A stretch of DNA of 38,380 nt from Pelagibacterium montanilacus (GTDB lineage: Bacteria; Pseudomonadota; Alphaproteobacteria; Rhizobiales; Devosiaceae), in the NCBI RefSeq assembly GCF_003992665.1, contig NZ_RZMX01000007.1:1-38380 (forward strand). Direction: 5' to 3'. The number at the start of each line of letters is the position of its first letter. The stretch's first letter is position 1. The translations under genes and the position numbers were made by a program. This document shows positions 16,438 through 23,616 of this stretch, in pieces. Under the pieces are notes generated by a model that was given only the letters and a program-made list of their open reading frames with translations, was not told the origin of the DNA and ran no database searches.

Positions 16438-16917
16438 GCGCCGGCCACAGGCATCGATGACGAAGGCCACGTAGACAAAGCCGGCCCAGGTGGCCACGTA
16501 AGTGAAATCCGAAAGCCAGAGCCGATCGGGTGCCGGGGCATGGAACTGGCGGTTCACCTGGTCGAGCGGGCATGGGGCAGCCTTGTCGCTGATCGTTGTG
16601 CGAACCGGTTTGCCGCGAATGACACCCTGCAGGCCGAGCTCCCGCATCAGCCTTTGCACCGTGCATCGCGCAACATCGAACCCTTCCCGCTGCATCTGTC
16701 GCCAAACCTTCCTGACGCCATAGACCGAGAAGTTCTCGGCAAAGACCCGCATGACCTCAGGCTTGAGGGCTTCATCGCGTTGGGCACGGGCCGACAGCCG
16801 CGAGGGATCACGGCGTTGAGCGACATGCTCATGATAGGTGGATGGGGCGACCGGCAGGACTCTGCAGATCGGCTCGACCCCATAATGCCCACGATGCTCG
16901 TCGATAAAGGCGCTCAT
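16438..16917 (-). pseudogene. IS3 orfB, truncated integrase core
   Basis: orfB starts at ATG 16917, overlapping the orfA stop by 4 bp. It has the HTH_21 and rve lead-in ([31 protein letters not shown] in part, then [11 protein letters not shown] with the first catalytic Asp, and AFVIDA with the second). The family sequence ends at that point; the third catalytic residue and roughly half of the usual ~280 residues are absent. The frame drifts on to 16336 through unrelated DNA. Confidence 0.85.
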
Positions 16918-17240
16918 CGCTTCAGTGGGCGGTCGAGCTCCGCCTGGGCAAAATATGCTGACGCTTTGCGCAGGATCTCGTTGGCCTGCCGCAACTCTCG
17001 GTTCTCCCGCTCCAGGGCCTTGAGCTTCTCGGCCACCTCGCTGGGCACGCCAGCTCGCCGTCCACCATCAACCTCGGCCTTCTTCACCCAATCGTTCAGG
17101 GTGTGGGCCGAGCAGCCGATCTTCTGGGAAACCGAAACCACTGCCGCCCAGCGCGACGGATACTCCCCGCCATGCTCCAGCACCATCCGAACCGCCCGGG
17201 TCCGCACCTCGGGGGAAAACTTGTTCGTTGTCTTGCTCAT
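16914..17240 (-). CDS. IS3 orfA, HTH transposase subunit
   Basis: A 108-residue orfA product. An N-terminal helix-turn-helix region ([20 protein letters not shown], then [16 protein letters not shown]) binds the IS ends. A C-terminal leucine-zipper-like helix ([19 protein letters not shown]) mediates assembly. It is complete but orphaned, because its orfB is cut short. In intact relatives a frameshift near the overlap fuses the two products. Confidence 0.88.
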   Translation of the reverse strand: MSKTTNKFSPEVRTRAVRMVLEHGGEYPSRWAAVVSVSQKIGCSAHTLNDWVKKAEVDGGRRAGVPSEVAEKLKALERENRELRQANEILRKASAYFAQAELDRPLKR

Positions 17241-17276
17241 CAGGCTCTATCCTACTTGGAGTTGGAGCCTCCGACA

Positions 17277-17518
17277 GTCCCGGCGCGGTTCAGACCGAAG
17301 ACGGAGAGTGGCACTTCGACTACGACATCGAGCGGGTCAGCGACGACGAACACGGCTACCGCTTTGGCGAAGAGCGTTTCGTGACGGGCGAATATGTTTC
17401 AATCGCGGATCGCTCGGGAAATATGCATACTTACAAGGTAACCCGTACGGAAAAGCCGCAACGGCGGGCCGGTCGCCAATGCTGTGTGGCCAGTGGGCCT
17501 GGACAGCCCGAATTTTGA
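17277..17518 (+). pseudogene. C-terminal fragment of an unknown protein
   Basis: Immediately outside the IS3 end the frame reads [19 protein letters not shown], then [20 protein letters not shown] and [12 protein letters not shown]. This is a well-formed soluble C-terminal domain with alternating hydrophobic residues, unlike shadow translation. Its N-terminus has been removed by the IS. The last ~20 residues are Arg/Gly-rich and may reflect a further frame disturbance. I do not recognise the family. Confidence 0.4.
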
Positions 17519-17533
17519 TCAGAATCGAAACGT

Positions 17534-17704
17534 GTGACGCTCGGGCAACTGGCCGACCGGTCTCTCATTCTCCACCCGGGGGCGGAACACCGGTTCGACG
17601 GCTCAGATGACAATTGTCTCGGAAAACTGTTGATCTGGGTGGATGAAGTGGGGGCTACCGCGCTCGATAAGGCGTGCCGACACGCTCACAGCTGGTCCGT
17701 GTAG
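17534..17704 (+). other. Possible short coding remnant, weak
   Basis: A 56-codon frame from GTG 17534 to TAG 17704 gives [20 protein letters not shown] and later GKLLIWVDEVGATALDKAC. The composition is protein-like, but no ribosome site and no family are recognisable. It fills most of the gap between the preceding fragment and the USP stop. It could be debris from the gene cut by the IS3 element. Confidence 0.2.
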
Positions 17705-17713
17705 GAGACCGCA

Positions 17714-18544
17714 TCAGTGGGCAATGAGTACGGGGAGAGTTGCCCGTGTCAGCACGCCGCGAGTTGCGCCGCCCAGCATCCATTCGCGGAACCGCGAATG
17801 CCCATAGGCACCCATTACGAGCAGTCCGGCACCGGCCAGTGTGGCCTCCTCGAGCAATGTGTCGGACACACCTTTGCCGTGCGGCACCGGATTGAGTTGA
17901 ACCTTGACCCCATGGCGATCGAGGTGGCGGGCAATGTCGCTGCCCTGAGCGGCGCGTTCAATGCCGCCCTTGTCCTCGTTGCCAACCATGCATACTGAAA
18001 CGGCTTTTGCCCGGACAAGGAACGGCATCGCTTCGGACACTGCCCGAGCGGACTCGCGGGTGTTGCTCCACGCTACAACGATCGTATCGGGATCAAAGGA
18101 CTTGATCGCGCCCGGTGGGACCAGCAAGGAGGCCCGACCGGAGCGAAAGAGCACTGCTTCGATAACATCAGCCAGATTGTCCTCATGCCCGTAAGGCCGA
18201 GTTCCCACGAACAAGTCGAACAGCCGAGCTTCCTGAACGAAAATTTCGCTACATCGCGCATCCTCGACGTCGTGGCGACGCAGTTCATGCCGCATTGGCA
18301 ACGCATCAAAGCGCGTCCGTAGATGTCTCATCGCTTCGTCTCCTCGCGCGCGTGCCGAGTGCTGCAGCTCGTCGAGCCCCAACCCGTTGTATCCAAATCC
18401 TCCCATTGCACGAATAGCTGGGAGCGGATTGACGAGGACGCCCGCCAAAAATGCATCGAAGTGCTCGGCAATCTGTTCGGCAATCGCCAAGCGTGCCTCA
18501 TCCTCAACATTGCCGTCGAGATGGACGCAAATGTCTTTGATCAT
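17714..18544 (-). CDS. Universal stress protein, two USP domains
   Basis: This 276-residue protein has tandem UspA-like domains. The N-terminal one begins KDICVHLDGNVEDEARLAIAEQIAEHF. The C-terminal one contains DTIVVAWSNTRESARAV and ends LLVMGAYGHSRFREWMLGGATRGVL, carrying the G-2x-G-9x-G-(S/T) ATP-binding pattern. Family members bind ATP and support survival in growth arrest and low oxygen. I chose ATG 18544 over ATG 18574 because a FixK box centred at 18614 would place the transcription start near 18573, leaving no leader for the longer form. It stands alone behind its own box. Confidence 0.92.
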   Translation of the reverse strand: MIKDICVHLDGNVEDEARLAIAEQIAEHFDAFLAGVLVNPLPAIRAMGGFGYNGLGLDELQHSARARGDEAMRHLRTRFDALPMRHELRRHDVEDARCSEIFVQEARLFDLFVGTRPYGHEDNLADVIEAVLFRSGRASLLVPPGAIKSFDPDTIVVAWSNTRESARAVSEAMPFLVRAKAVSVCMVGNEDKGGIERAAQGSDIARHLDRHGVKVQLNPVPHGKGVSDTLLEEATLAGAGLLVMGAYGHSRFREWMLGGATRGVLTRATLPVLIAH

Positions 18545-18607
18545 CTTTTTTGGGCTCCCATGATCCGTTGTCATTTTCGATCAAACCCTTAAGCGACGTT
18601 GTCCGCC

Positions 18608-18621
18608 TTGACCTCGATCAA
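18608..18621. promoter_or_regulatory. FixK/FNR box for the USP gene
   Basis: TTGACctcgATCAA fits TTGAY-N4-RTCAA. Its centre is 70 bp from the chosen USP ATG. It overlaps the last codon and stop of the unknown gene upstream (stop 18618-18620). Confidence 0.82.
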
Positions 18622-19115
18622 GGCTCTCTCAGTTCAGGAACATCATGCAATTCTACTCTGAGGACAGGGATATCGATCAGTATGCTCGTCACCAGAGCTT
18701 GAAGCGAACTTCGCAACCCATAGATCAGGAGGACAACGTGCCCGTCTTCCAGGTCGGTCTCGATTTCTTGTTCAGTTCGGACAGACGCCCACGCATCGGG
18801 GGTTGCCAGGTGCCTGACGGTGAATGATGCGGCAGTGCCGATGTGGACCCAATTCCGGGATTGTCCGGATCTGTTCCGTCGAAAAACGGCGGGCCAGGTG
18901 GCGGGCGCAGGCAGCGGATCGAACCTGGTTTCCGATGCCATAAGTACCGCCATATCGGAGATATCGATTGAGCGCTGAGCAAGATAGATCAGCGCGAGTG
19001 CAAGGGGGCCGACATCCTTGAACACGCATACCGCCACGCGATACGACCGCTGGCGCCGCACTCCGGTATGCTTTGGAGGTGTTCCAACCTGCCCTGTGGC
19101 TCGGCGCTTGGTCAT
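18618..19115 (-). CDS. Unknown protein downstream of fixK
   Basis: A 165-residue open frame on the fixK strand, starting ATG 19115, 42 bp after the fixK stop. After a basic N-terminus it reads RVAVCVFKDVGPLALALIYLAQ and ISDMAVLMASETRFDPLP, then WVHIGTAASFTVRHLATPDAW and VVLLIYGLRSSLQALVTSIL. The strand/helix alternation looks like a real alpha/beta domain and vaguely resembles DUF1269-type stress proteins, but I cannot assign a family. It may be co-transcribed with fixK. The USP promoter box overlaps its 3' end. Confidence 0.5.
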   Translation of the reverse strand: MTKRRATGQVGTPPKHTGVRRQRSYRVAVCVFKDVGPLALALIYLAQRSIDISDMAVLMASETRFDPLPAPATWPAVFRRNRSGQSRNWVHIGTAASFTVRHLATPDAWASVRTEQEIETDLEDGHVVLLIYGLRSSLQALVTSILIDIPVLRVELHDVPELREP

Positions 19116-19157
19116 TTCCGTTTATCGCCACCCTATCGATCCCGATTGGCCCGAACT

Positions 19158-19829
19158 TCAGTGGAGGTCGACTTCACAATCTGCGAGGCTTTGCAGGCGC
19201 TGGATATTCTCGATCTGTACGTAGCCAGTCTTGGGAAGGCTGATGACGCCCAGCCCGCGCAACTTGGTGATGTTGCGGCTCACCGTTTCGATGGTCAGAC
19301 CGAGATAATCGGCGATATCGGCGCGCGTCATCGGCAAGCTGACCGTGCCCGAACACGCCAGGAACTGGTGCCTCCCTGCCAGGGTGCACAAGAATGACGC
19401 CACCCTTTCGAGAGCCGATTTCCGGCATAGAACAATCGAGAGGTTTTGCGCCGCAGTAATCTGTCGAGAGGCGGCAGCAAGCATCTTTTCCCCCAGTTCA
19501 GGGCGCTCGCGTACCGTACGCAGCAGGCTTGCCTTGGAAATGGCCCGAACGCGGGAAAACACCAGGGCATCGCAGTCAAAGCTGTAGGTATCTTCGTGTG
19601 CAAAGCCGATAATGTCGCCGGGAAAGGCGAACGACATGATCTGCCGGCGACCGTCTTGGAAAACCTTGTAGACCCGGATAACCCCTTCAAGGACCTCAAA
19701 AAGTCGGTCTGCCTTGTCGCCTTCGAAAGTCAGCGGGTCATGCGCGCGCAGTGTTTTGACAGCGGCGTCTTCGATCGGGGACAAGGTCCAGACGGGCGCG
19801 GGGCTCTCAAGTGATGCAAAGTGCAGCAT
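19158..19829 (-). CDS. fixK: CRP/FNR-family regulator, FixK-type
   Basis: This 223-residue regulator has an N-terminal cNMP-like beta-roll (DRLFEVLEGVIRVYKVFQDGRRQI, SFAFPGDIIGF) and a C-terminal winged helix. RADIADYLGLTIETVSRNITKL at 169-190 is the FixK-type HTH; Glu181, Ser184 and Arg185 are the residues that in FNR/FixK contact TTGA half-sites. The N-terminal Cys cluster of FNR is absent, so it should not hold an Fe-S oxygen sensor and probably depends on transcription of its own gene. I chose ATG 19829 because the longer reading from 19970 would cover the promoter. It is divergent from fxkR and is the obvious reader of the eight palindromes in this window. Confidence 0.9.
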   Translation of the reverse strand: MLHFASLESPAPVWTLSPIEDAAVKTLRAHDPLTFEGDKADRLFEVLEGVIRVYKVFQDGRRQIMSFAFPGDIIGFAHEDTYSFDCDALVFSRVRAISKASLLRTVRERPELGEKMLAAASRQITAAQNLSIVLCRKSALERVASFLCTLAGRHQFLACSGTVSLPMTRADIADYLGLTIETVSRNITKLRGLGVISLPKTGYVQIENIQRLQSLADCEVDLH

Positions 19830-19903
19830 GGGACGTCTCCTGAACCGTGGTGGTCGTTTGGTCTGGAGACAATGCCTCGCGGGGGTAACCCGCTTGCGCC
19901 GCC

Positions 19904-19933
19904 AATGTAACAGAATGTAATAGAAGGTAGCAC
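19904..19933. promoter_or_regulatory. Tandem 10-bp repeats, candidate FxkR K-box
   Basis: Three direct 10-bp units, AATGTAACAG, AATGTAATAG and AAGGTAGCAC, lie 75-104 bp before the fixK ATG and about 40 bp before fxkR. Read on the fixK strand the two best units give ATTACA-N4-GTTACA. Head-to-tail units of about one helical turn are typical of OmpR/PhoB-type regulators, and this is close to the K-box I recall for FxkR in Rhizobium etli. A further GTAAC at 19885-19889 may be an extra half-site. Confidence 0.65.
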
Positions 19934-19972
19934 AACACCGGGTTTTGAAGCCGGCGTGGCCAAGGCACAATA

Positions 19973-20683
19973 ATGCTAAACGATAGCCCTCACATTCTGA
20001 TCGTTGATGACGATGACAAGGTGCGACGTATGCTGCGGCGTTGCCTTGAGGATGAAGGATATCGCATTTCCGAAGCGGCCGATGGAAGGGCCGTCCGAAG
20101 GAGCATGGACCAGAACCCCGACCTCATCACGCTCGATCTCAATCTTGGCAGTTCGGATGGTCTAACCATCGCGCGCGAAATCCGGCAGATGTCGGACGTG
20201 CCCATCATCATGATCACTGGCAAGGGCGACATGATCGACCGTATCGTGGGACTGGAAGTGGGAGCGGATGACTATATCGCAAAGCCGTTCCACATCCGTG
20301 AAGTGCTGGCACGGGTGCGTTCTATGCTTCGCCGCGCCGCGTCCCGGCCCACCACGCCCAACGGCGCCGGTACCGATATCCGCTTTGATGGTTTCGTGCT
20401 CGATGTCGAGCGGAGGACACTCATCGGACCTGAGGGTCCGGTGACACTGACCACCGGTGAGTTCGACCTTCTGGCCGTGTTCGCAGACAATCCCAACCGG
20501 GTTCTCAATCGGGACCAGATTCTGGATCGGCTGAAGGGCCATGCCTGGTCACCCTTTGACCGCAGCATCGACAACCAGATCGCCCGGCTGCGCAAAAAAA
20601 TCGAGGCAGACCCTGCGAGCCCGCAATTGCTGAAGACCGTTCGCGGGGCCGGATATACCTTTACCCCCCGAATACCCTCCTAG
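19973..20683 (+). CDS. fxkR: OmpR/PhoB-type response regulator, FxkR-like
   Basis: This 236-residue response regulator has a receiver with acidic pocket DDDD at 12-15, phospho-acceptor Asp55 (LITLDLNLG), the switch Thr in IMITGKG, and Lys104 (IAKPF). The output is an OmpR/PhoB winged helix (DIRFDGFVLDVERRTLIG, TTGEFDLLAVFADNP, SIDNQIARLRKKIE, TVRGAGYTF), not the LuxR-type domain of FixJ. With a FixL-type kinase converging on its 3' end and fixK divergent from its 5' end, it matches FxkR of the hFixL-FxkR-FixK cascade. Its stop overlaps the kinase stop in a shared CTAG. The start is ATG 19973 with AAGG upstream. Confidence 0.85.
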   Translation: MLNDSPHILIVDDDDKVRRMLRRCLEDEGYRISEAADGRAVRRSMDQNPDLITLDLNLGSSDGLTIAREIRQMSDVPIIMITGKGDMIDRIVGLEVGADDYIAKPFHIREVLARVRSMLRRAASRPTTPNGAGTDIRFDGFVLDVERRTLIGPEGPVTLTTGEFDLLAVFADNPNRVLNRDQILDRLKGHAWSPFDRSIDNQIARLRKKIEADPASPQLLKTVRGAGYTFTPRIPS

Positions 20684-22212
20684 AGTGCCTCTGCTATGGC
20701 CTCGGCCAGTTCCGCCATTCGGTAGGGCTTGCGCAGCACTTTGAGATTGGCCTCGGTGAGTTTGTCCGCGCGTGTCAATTCTTCAGCGTAGCCCGAGGTC
20801 AAAAGGCATTTGAGACCCGGAAACAGCTCGCGCGCCCTCGTCGACAGATCATACCCGGACATGCCACCGGGCATCACGAGATCGGTAAACAATAGTTCGA
20901 CCTCGGGGTAGGCCGCCAGCACATCCATCGCCGCCGCTCCGCTGTGAGCCTCAAGAACTCGATATCCTAATTCCTCAAGGCGCGCGACGGTAAGCCGCCG
21001 CAGACGCTCGTCGTCTTCGACCGCCAGGATCAACTGCCCGCGACCGCGTTCATCTATTGTCTTTAGTGGGGCGTGCATTTCTGGTTTGATCTCGCGATGC
21101 CGCGGCAGATAGAGGCTGACCGTCGTGCCCTGCCCCAACTCGCTGTAGATGGCCGCGTGGCCGCGCGACTGCCTGGCAAATCCGTAAATCATGGAAAGCC
21201 CCAACCCGGTGCCCTGCCCTTTTTCCTTGGTGGTAAAGAACGGCTCAAAGGCGCGTTCGAGCACCGCAGGCGGCATGCCGGAACCGGTATCGGAAACCGA
21301 AAGCCGGACATATTCGCCCGCAGCGAGTCCTTCGCTCCCATCATCATCAAATTCGACATTGGCGGTCTCGATCACCAGCCGACCGCCGTCGGGCATGGCA
21401 TCCCGCGCGTTGACGGCGAGATTGACGATGGCACTTTCGATCTGAGAGGCATCGGCGCGCACAGTCCACAGACTAGGGCTTAAGGCACTCGACAGCAGGA
21501 TGGTTTCGCCCAGCGTCCGATGCAGCATGTCCGTCAGATCGAGAACGAAAGTGTTGAGGTTGACCGATTTGGGTTCGAGATGGCTGCGGCGCGCGAAGGC
21601 GAGGAGCCGAGCGGTCAGTCTCGAGCCCACCTCGGCCGCCTCAAGCGCCTCGTTGGCCAGCTCCCGGTGGCTCTCCTCTTTAAGGCGCATATCGAGCATT
21701 TCGAGGTTGCCGATAATCACTGTCAGAAGATTGTTGAAGTCGTGGGCGATACCGCCGGTCAACTGCCCCATCGCTTCCATTTTCTGGACTTCGCGCAGTG
21801 CCAGCTCGGTCTCCTTGTGATCGGAAAGGTCTCTTATGATCCCCGCAAACTGCGTTTCCCCATCGATCTCGAATTCGCTGACCGCTAGATGGATGGGGAA
21901 ATGGCTGCCATCTGCGCGACGCCCCACCACCTCGCGCCCGATGCCGATGATTTTCCGGCGTCCCGTCGAGCGATAGGCGCGCAAATACTCGTCATGCTCC
22001 GAATGATAGGGCTCGGGCATAAGGAAATGCACATTGCGTCCGAGGAACTCGTCCTGCGTATAGCCGAAGAGCCTTTCGGCGGCGGGATTGACGGTCCTTA
22101 TGCTGCCGTTGGCGTCGATGGTCAAAATCGCATCGACCGCGCTTTCAAGGATCGCCCGTAGCTTTGCGGCTTGGCCCGCGAGAGTGGCGTCCGTATTGGC
22201 TATTTCGGGCAT
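20680..22212 (-). CDS. fixL: FixL-type haem-PAS hybrid histidine kinase
   Basis: This 510-residue kinase has, in order, a PAS domain (~15-130), HisKA with His157 in GGIAHDFNNLL, a HATPase with N box (VNLAVNARDAM) and G boxes (DTGSGMPP, GQGTGLGLSM), then a receiver with Asp444 (LLFTDLVMP). The PAS block MPEPYHSEHDEYL, with IIGIGREVVGRRADG after it, is the FixL haem pocket: His73 aligns with the proximal haem ligand (His200 of Bradyrhizobium FixL) and Arg93 with distal Arg220. It should therefore bind O2 and autophosphorylate when deoxy. No membrane segment is seen, so it is soluble. ATG 22212 is chosen; the longer frame adds unlikely residues. The C-terminal receiver makes it a hybrid, as in hFixL. 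Confidence 0.88.
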   Translation of the reverse strand: MPEIANTDATLAGQAAKLRAILESAVDAILTIDANGSIRTVNPAAERLFGYTQDEFLGRNVHFLMPEPYHSEHDEYLRAYRSTGRRKIIGIGREVVGRRADGSHFPIHLAVSEFEIDGETQFAGIIRDLSDHKETELALREVQKMEAMGQLTGGIAHDFNNLLTVIIGNLEMLDMRLKEESHRELANEALEAAEVGSRLTARLLAFARRSHLEPKSVNLNTFVLDLTDMLHRTLGETILLSSALSPSLWTVRADASQIESAIVNLAVNARDAMPDGGRLVIETANVEFDDDGSEGLAAGEYVRLSVSDTGSGMPPAVLERAFEPFFTTKEKGQGTGLGLSMIYGFARQSRGHAAIYSELGQGTTVSLYLPRHREIKPEMHAPLKTIDERGRGQLILAVEDDERLRRLTVARLEELGYRVLEAHSGAAAMDVLAAYPEVELLFTDLVMPGGMSGYDLSTRARELFPGLKCLLTSGYAEELTRADKLTEANLKVLRKPYRMAELAEAIAEAL

Positions 22213-22288
22213 GGGCAACTGCTGCAATTTTAGCTGCCCCACCCTACCCCAGCTTTTGGGGTATGGATAGACAGGAGACGATTGTCCT

Positions 22289-22726
22289 TCAGCGCAGCTG
22301 GGCGTTGAGCCAGGACACAATCTGTCCCGATCCCATGGCGCCCGCCTGGCGCGCAATTTCGTTGCCCGAACGAAAGACGATCATGGTAGGAATGCCACGA
22401 ATGCCAAGCCGCTGCGAGAGGTGTTGTTCCTGATCGGAATTGACCTTGAGAAACCGCACCGCCGGCTCCATGGCTCTGGCAGCCTTTTCAAATTCAGGCG
22501 CCATCCCGAGGCAAGGACCACACCACGGCGCCCAAATGTCGACGACAACCGGTATAGTGCTCTTTGCGACCTGGCGATCAAACATCGCTGTATCGACAGC
22601 AACTGGCAAACCCTGGAACAGGGCGTGACCACATTTGCCGCACGTTGCCTCCATTCCATCTTTGGTCCCTGGCAACTGATTGACCGCACCGCAATGTATA
22701 CACACGGCGAACTCGTCTTTTTTCAC
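22289..22726 (-). CDS. trxC: Thioredoxin 2 (TrxC) with zinc ribbon
   Basis: This 145-residue thioredoxin has an N-terminal zinc ribbon (CIHCG and, 20 residues on, CGKCG) and a thioredoxin fold with active site WAPWCGPC and cis-Pro in GIRGIPTMIVF. TrxC-type proteins reduce disulfides in the cytoplasm and respond to oxidative stress. I prefer the GTG at 22726 because it places the first Cys at residue 9, as in other TrxC, with GGAG upstream; ATG 22759 and ATG 22777 are longer options. It lies on the hsp20 strand, with a strong hairpin between the two, and upstream of the kinase gene. Confidence 0.9.
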   Translation of the reverse strand: MKKDEFAVCIHCGAVNQLPGTKDGMEATCGKCGHALFQGLPVAVDTAMFDRQVAKSTIPVVVDIWAPWCGPCLGMAPEFEKAARAMEPAVRFLKVNSDQEQHLSQRLGIRGIPTMIVFRSGNEIARQAGAMGSGQIVSWLNAQLR

Positions 22727-22772
22727 GCTTTGCCCACTCCCTGAACGTGCAACCGCCATCTCGGCGTCAACC

Positions 22773-22805
22773 GGCAAGGCGGTCGCAGACTGCGACCGCC
22801 TTGCC
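22773..22805 (-). terminator. Perfect 15-bp hairpin after hsp20
   Basis: GGCAAGGCGGTCGCA at 22773-22787 pairs perfectly with TGCGACCGCCTTGCC at 22791-22805 around a 3-base loop, starting 4 bp past the hsp20 stop. There is no U-run afterwards on the minus strand, so it may be an intrinsic-type terminator lacking a tract or an RNA-stabilising hairpin. It would separate hsp20 from trxC or dampen read-through. Confidence 0.65.
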
Positions 22806-22808
22806 CCC

Positions 22809-23327
22809 TCATGCTGCGTTGATCGCGATCTTCTTTTCGGCTGTCTTCGCCTGTGCGCTCTTGGGCAATTTCACCGTCAGAACACCGTTTTGGTAGTCTG
22901 CCGCTATCTTTTCGACATCGATACCCTCGGGCAAAGCAAAAACGCGCTCGAAGGAACCGAACTGGCGTTCTTTGACGTAATAATCCTTCCTCTTCTCTTC
23001 GGACTCTTCGCGCTTCTCACCATGGATCACGATATTGCCGTTTCGCAGCGAAACCTCGACATTGTTTGCGTCCATGCCGGGCATTTCCGCTTTGATGTCG
23101 TAGCTGTCCTCGCTTTCGGAAATATCCACCGTCGGCGCCTTCCAAATCTTCTCGCGCTCGAGAGCAGCGTCGAAGCGCGAATTGGCGGGGCGCAGCCAGC
23201 TCGAACGGGAAAAATCTTCAAACAACCTGTCAATCTGGTGATGCAGGTCTTCGAATGGGTGCCATGAGCGCGGGCTGTTCTGTTTTTCCTGGCTGATACG
23301 AACCGGGTCCTTTGTTGCGGGTTCCAT
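22809..23327 (-). CDS. Hsp20/alpha-crystallin small heat-shock protein
   Basis: This 172-residue ATP-independent holdase chaperone has an alpha-crystallin domain at about residues 60-150: PTVDISESEDSYDIKAEMPGM, VEVSLRNGNIVIHGEKREE, then RQFGSFERVFALPEGIDVEKI and the signature YQNGVLTVKLPK. The N-terminal DLHHQIDRLFEDFSR region fits the class. I chose ATG 23327 because GGAG is 9 bp upstream; ATG 23342 is the alternative. A perfect FixK box lies 72 bp upstream, pointing to induction at low oxygen rather than by heat. The same box faces a broken USP gene on the other strand. Confidence 0.95.
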   Translation of the reverse strand: MEPATKDPVRISQEKQNSPRSWHPFEDLHHQIDRLFEDFSRSSWLRPANSRFDAALEREKIWKAPTVDISESEDSYDIKAEMPGMDANNVEVSLRNGNIVIHGEKREESEEKRKDYYVKERQFGSFERVFALPEGIDVEKIAADYQNGVLTVKLPKSAQAKTAEKKIAINAA

Positions 23328-23392
23328 AATTTCAATCTCCATGGTCGGTGTCTGCAACGATCCGATCATCGCGCTGAGACCCGCGACGCACA

Positions 23393-23406
23393 TTGATTGG
23401 GATCAA
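23393..23406. promoter_or_regulatory. FixK/FNR box between hsp20 and a USP stub
   Basis: TTGATtgggATCAA is a perfect palindrome, 72 bp from the hsp20 ATG on one side and 56 bp from the ATG of the truncated USP frame on the other. A single site may have driven both directions. Confidence 0.88.
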
Positions 23407-23455
23407 CCACCGCGCGCGCAAGATGCGCTAGCCTCAAGGAACTGGCGGACTCGCC

Positions 23456-23512
23456 ATGAAAGCCGTAGTCGTAGGCACCGACGGCTCAACACGGGCCCAA
23501 AGTACCGCCTGA
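23456..23512 (+). pseudogene. N-terminal stub of a universal stress protein gene
   Basis: ATG 23456 opens MKAVVVGTDGSTRAQSTA and stops after 18 codons. VVVGTDGS is the hallmark first strand and loop of UspA-family proteins. No USP-like sequence follows in any frame before the next gene at 23617, so most of the gene has been deleted. The intact FixK box 56 bp upstream shows it used to belong to the regulon. The rest of the gap (23513-23616) holds only the AGGAG site of the next gene. Confidence 0.6.
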
Positions 23513-23616
23513 CGAGGGCATCAAGTAGTCTGAAATCACCGCGACGTAGTCGATCTGGCTCCAGTATGAATCGCAGCTGAACTGTCGCCCACATAGCCTT
23601 GAAGTAGGAGTAGCGA

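Larger units (their letters stand above)
16438..17276 (-). mobile_element. Truncated IS3-family element
   Basis: An IS3-type element in reverse orientation. Its orfA end is complete, with the presumed terminus at about 17276 (TGTCGGAGGCTCC read on the minus strand). The orfB end is missing: homology stops just after the second catalytic Asp, at about 16438, where the membrane-gene remnant begins. The element is therefore non-functional. It also cuts off the 5' part of whatever gene supplies the coding fragment at 17277-17518. Confidence 0.8.

Noticed and set aside
22245-22263. TACCCCA...TGGGGTA hairpin as the trxC terminator
   Set aside because: A 7-bp stem without a following U-run on the minus strand; it may equally be part of the kinase promoter region.
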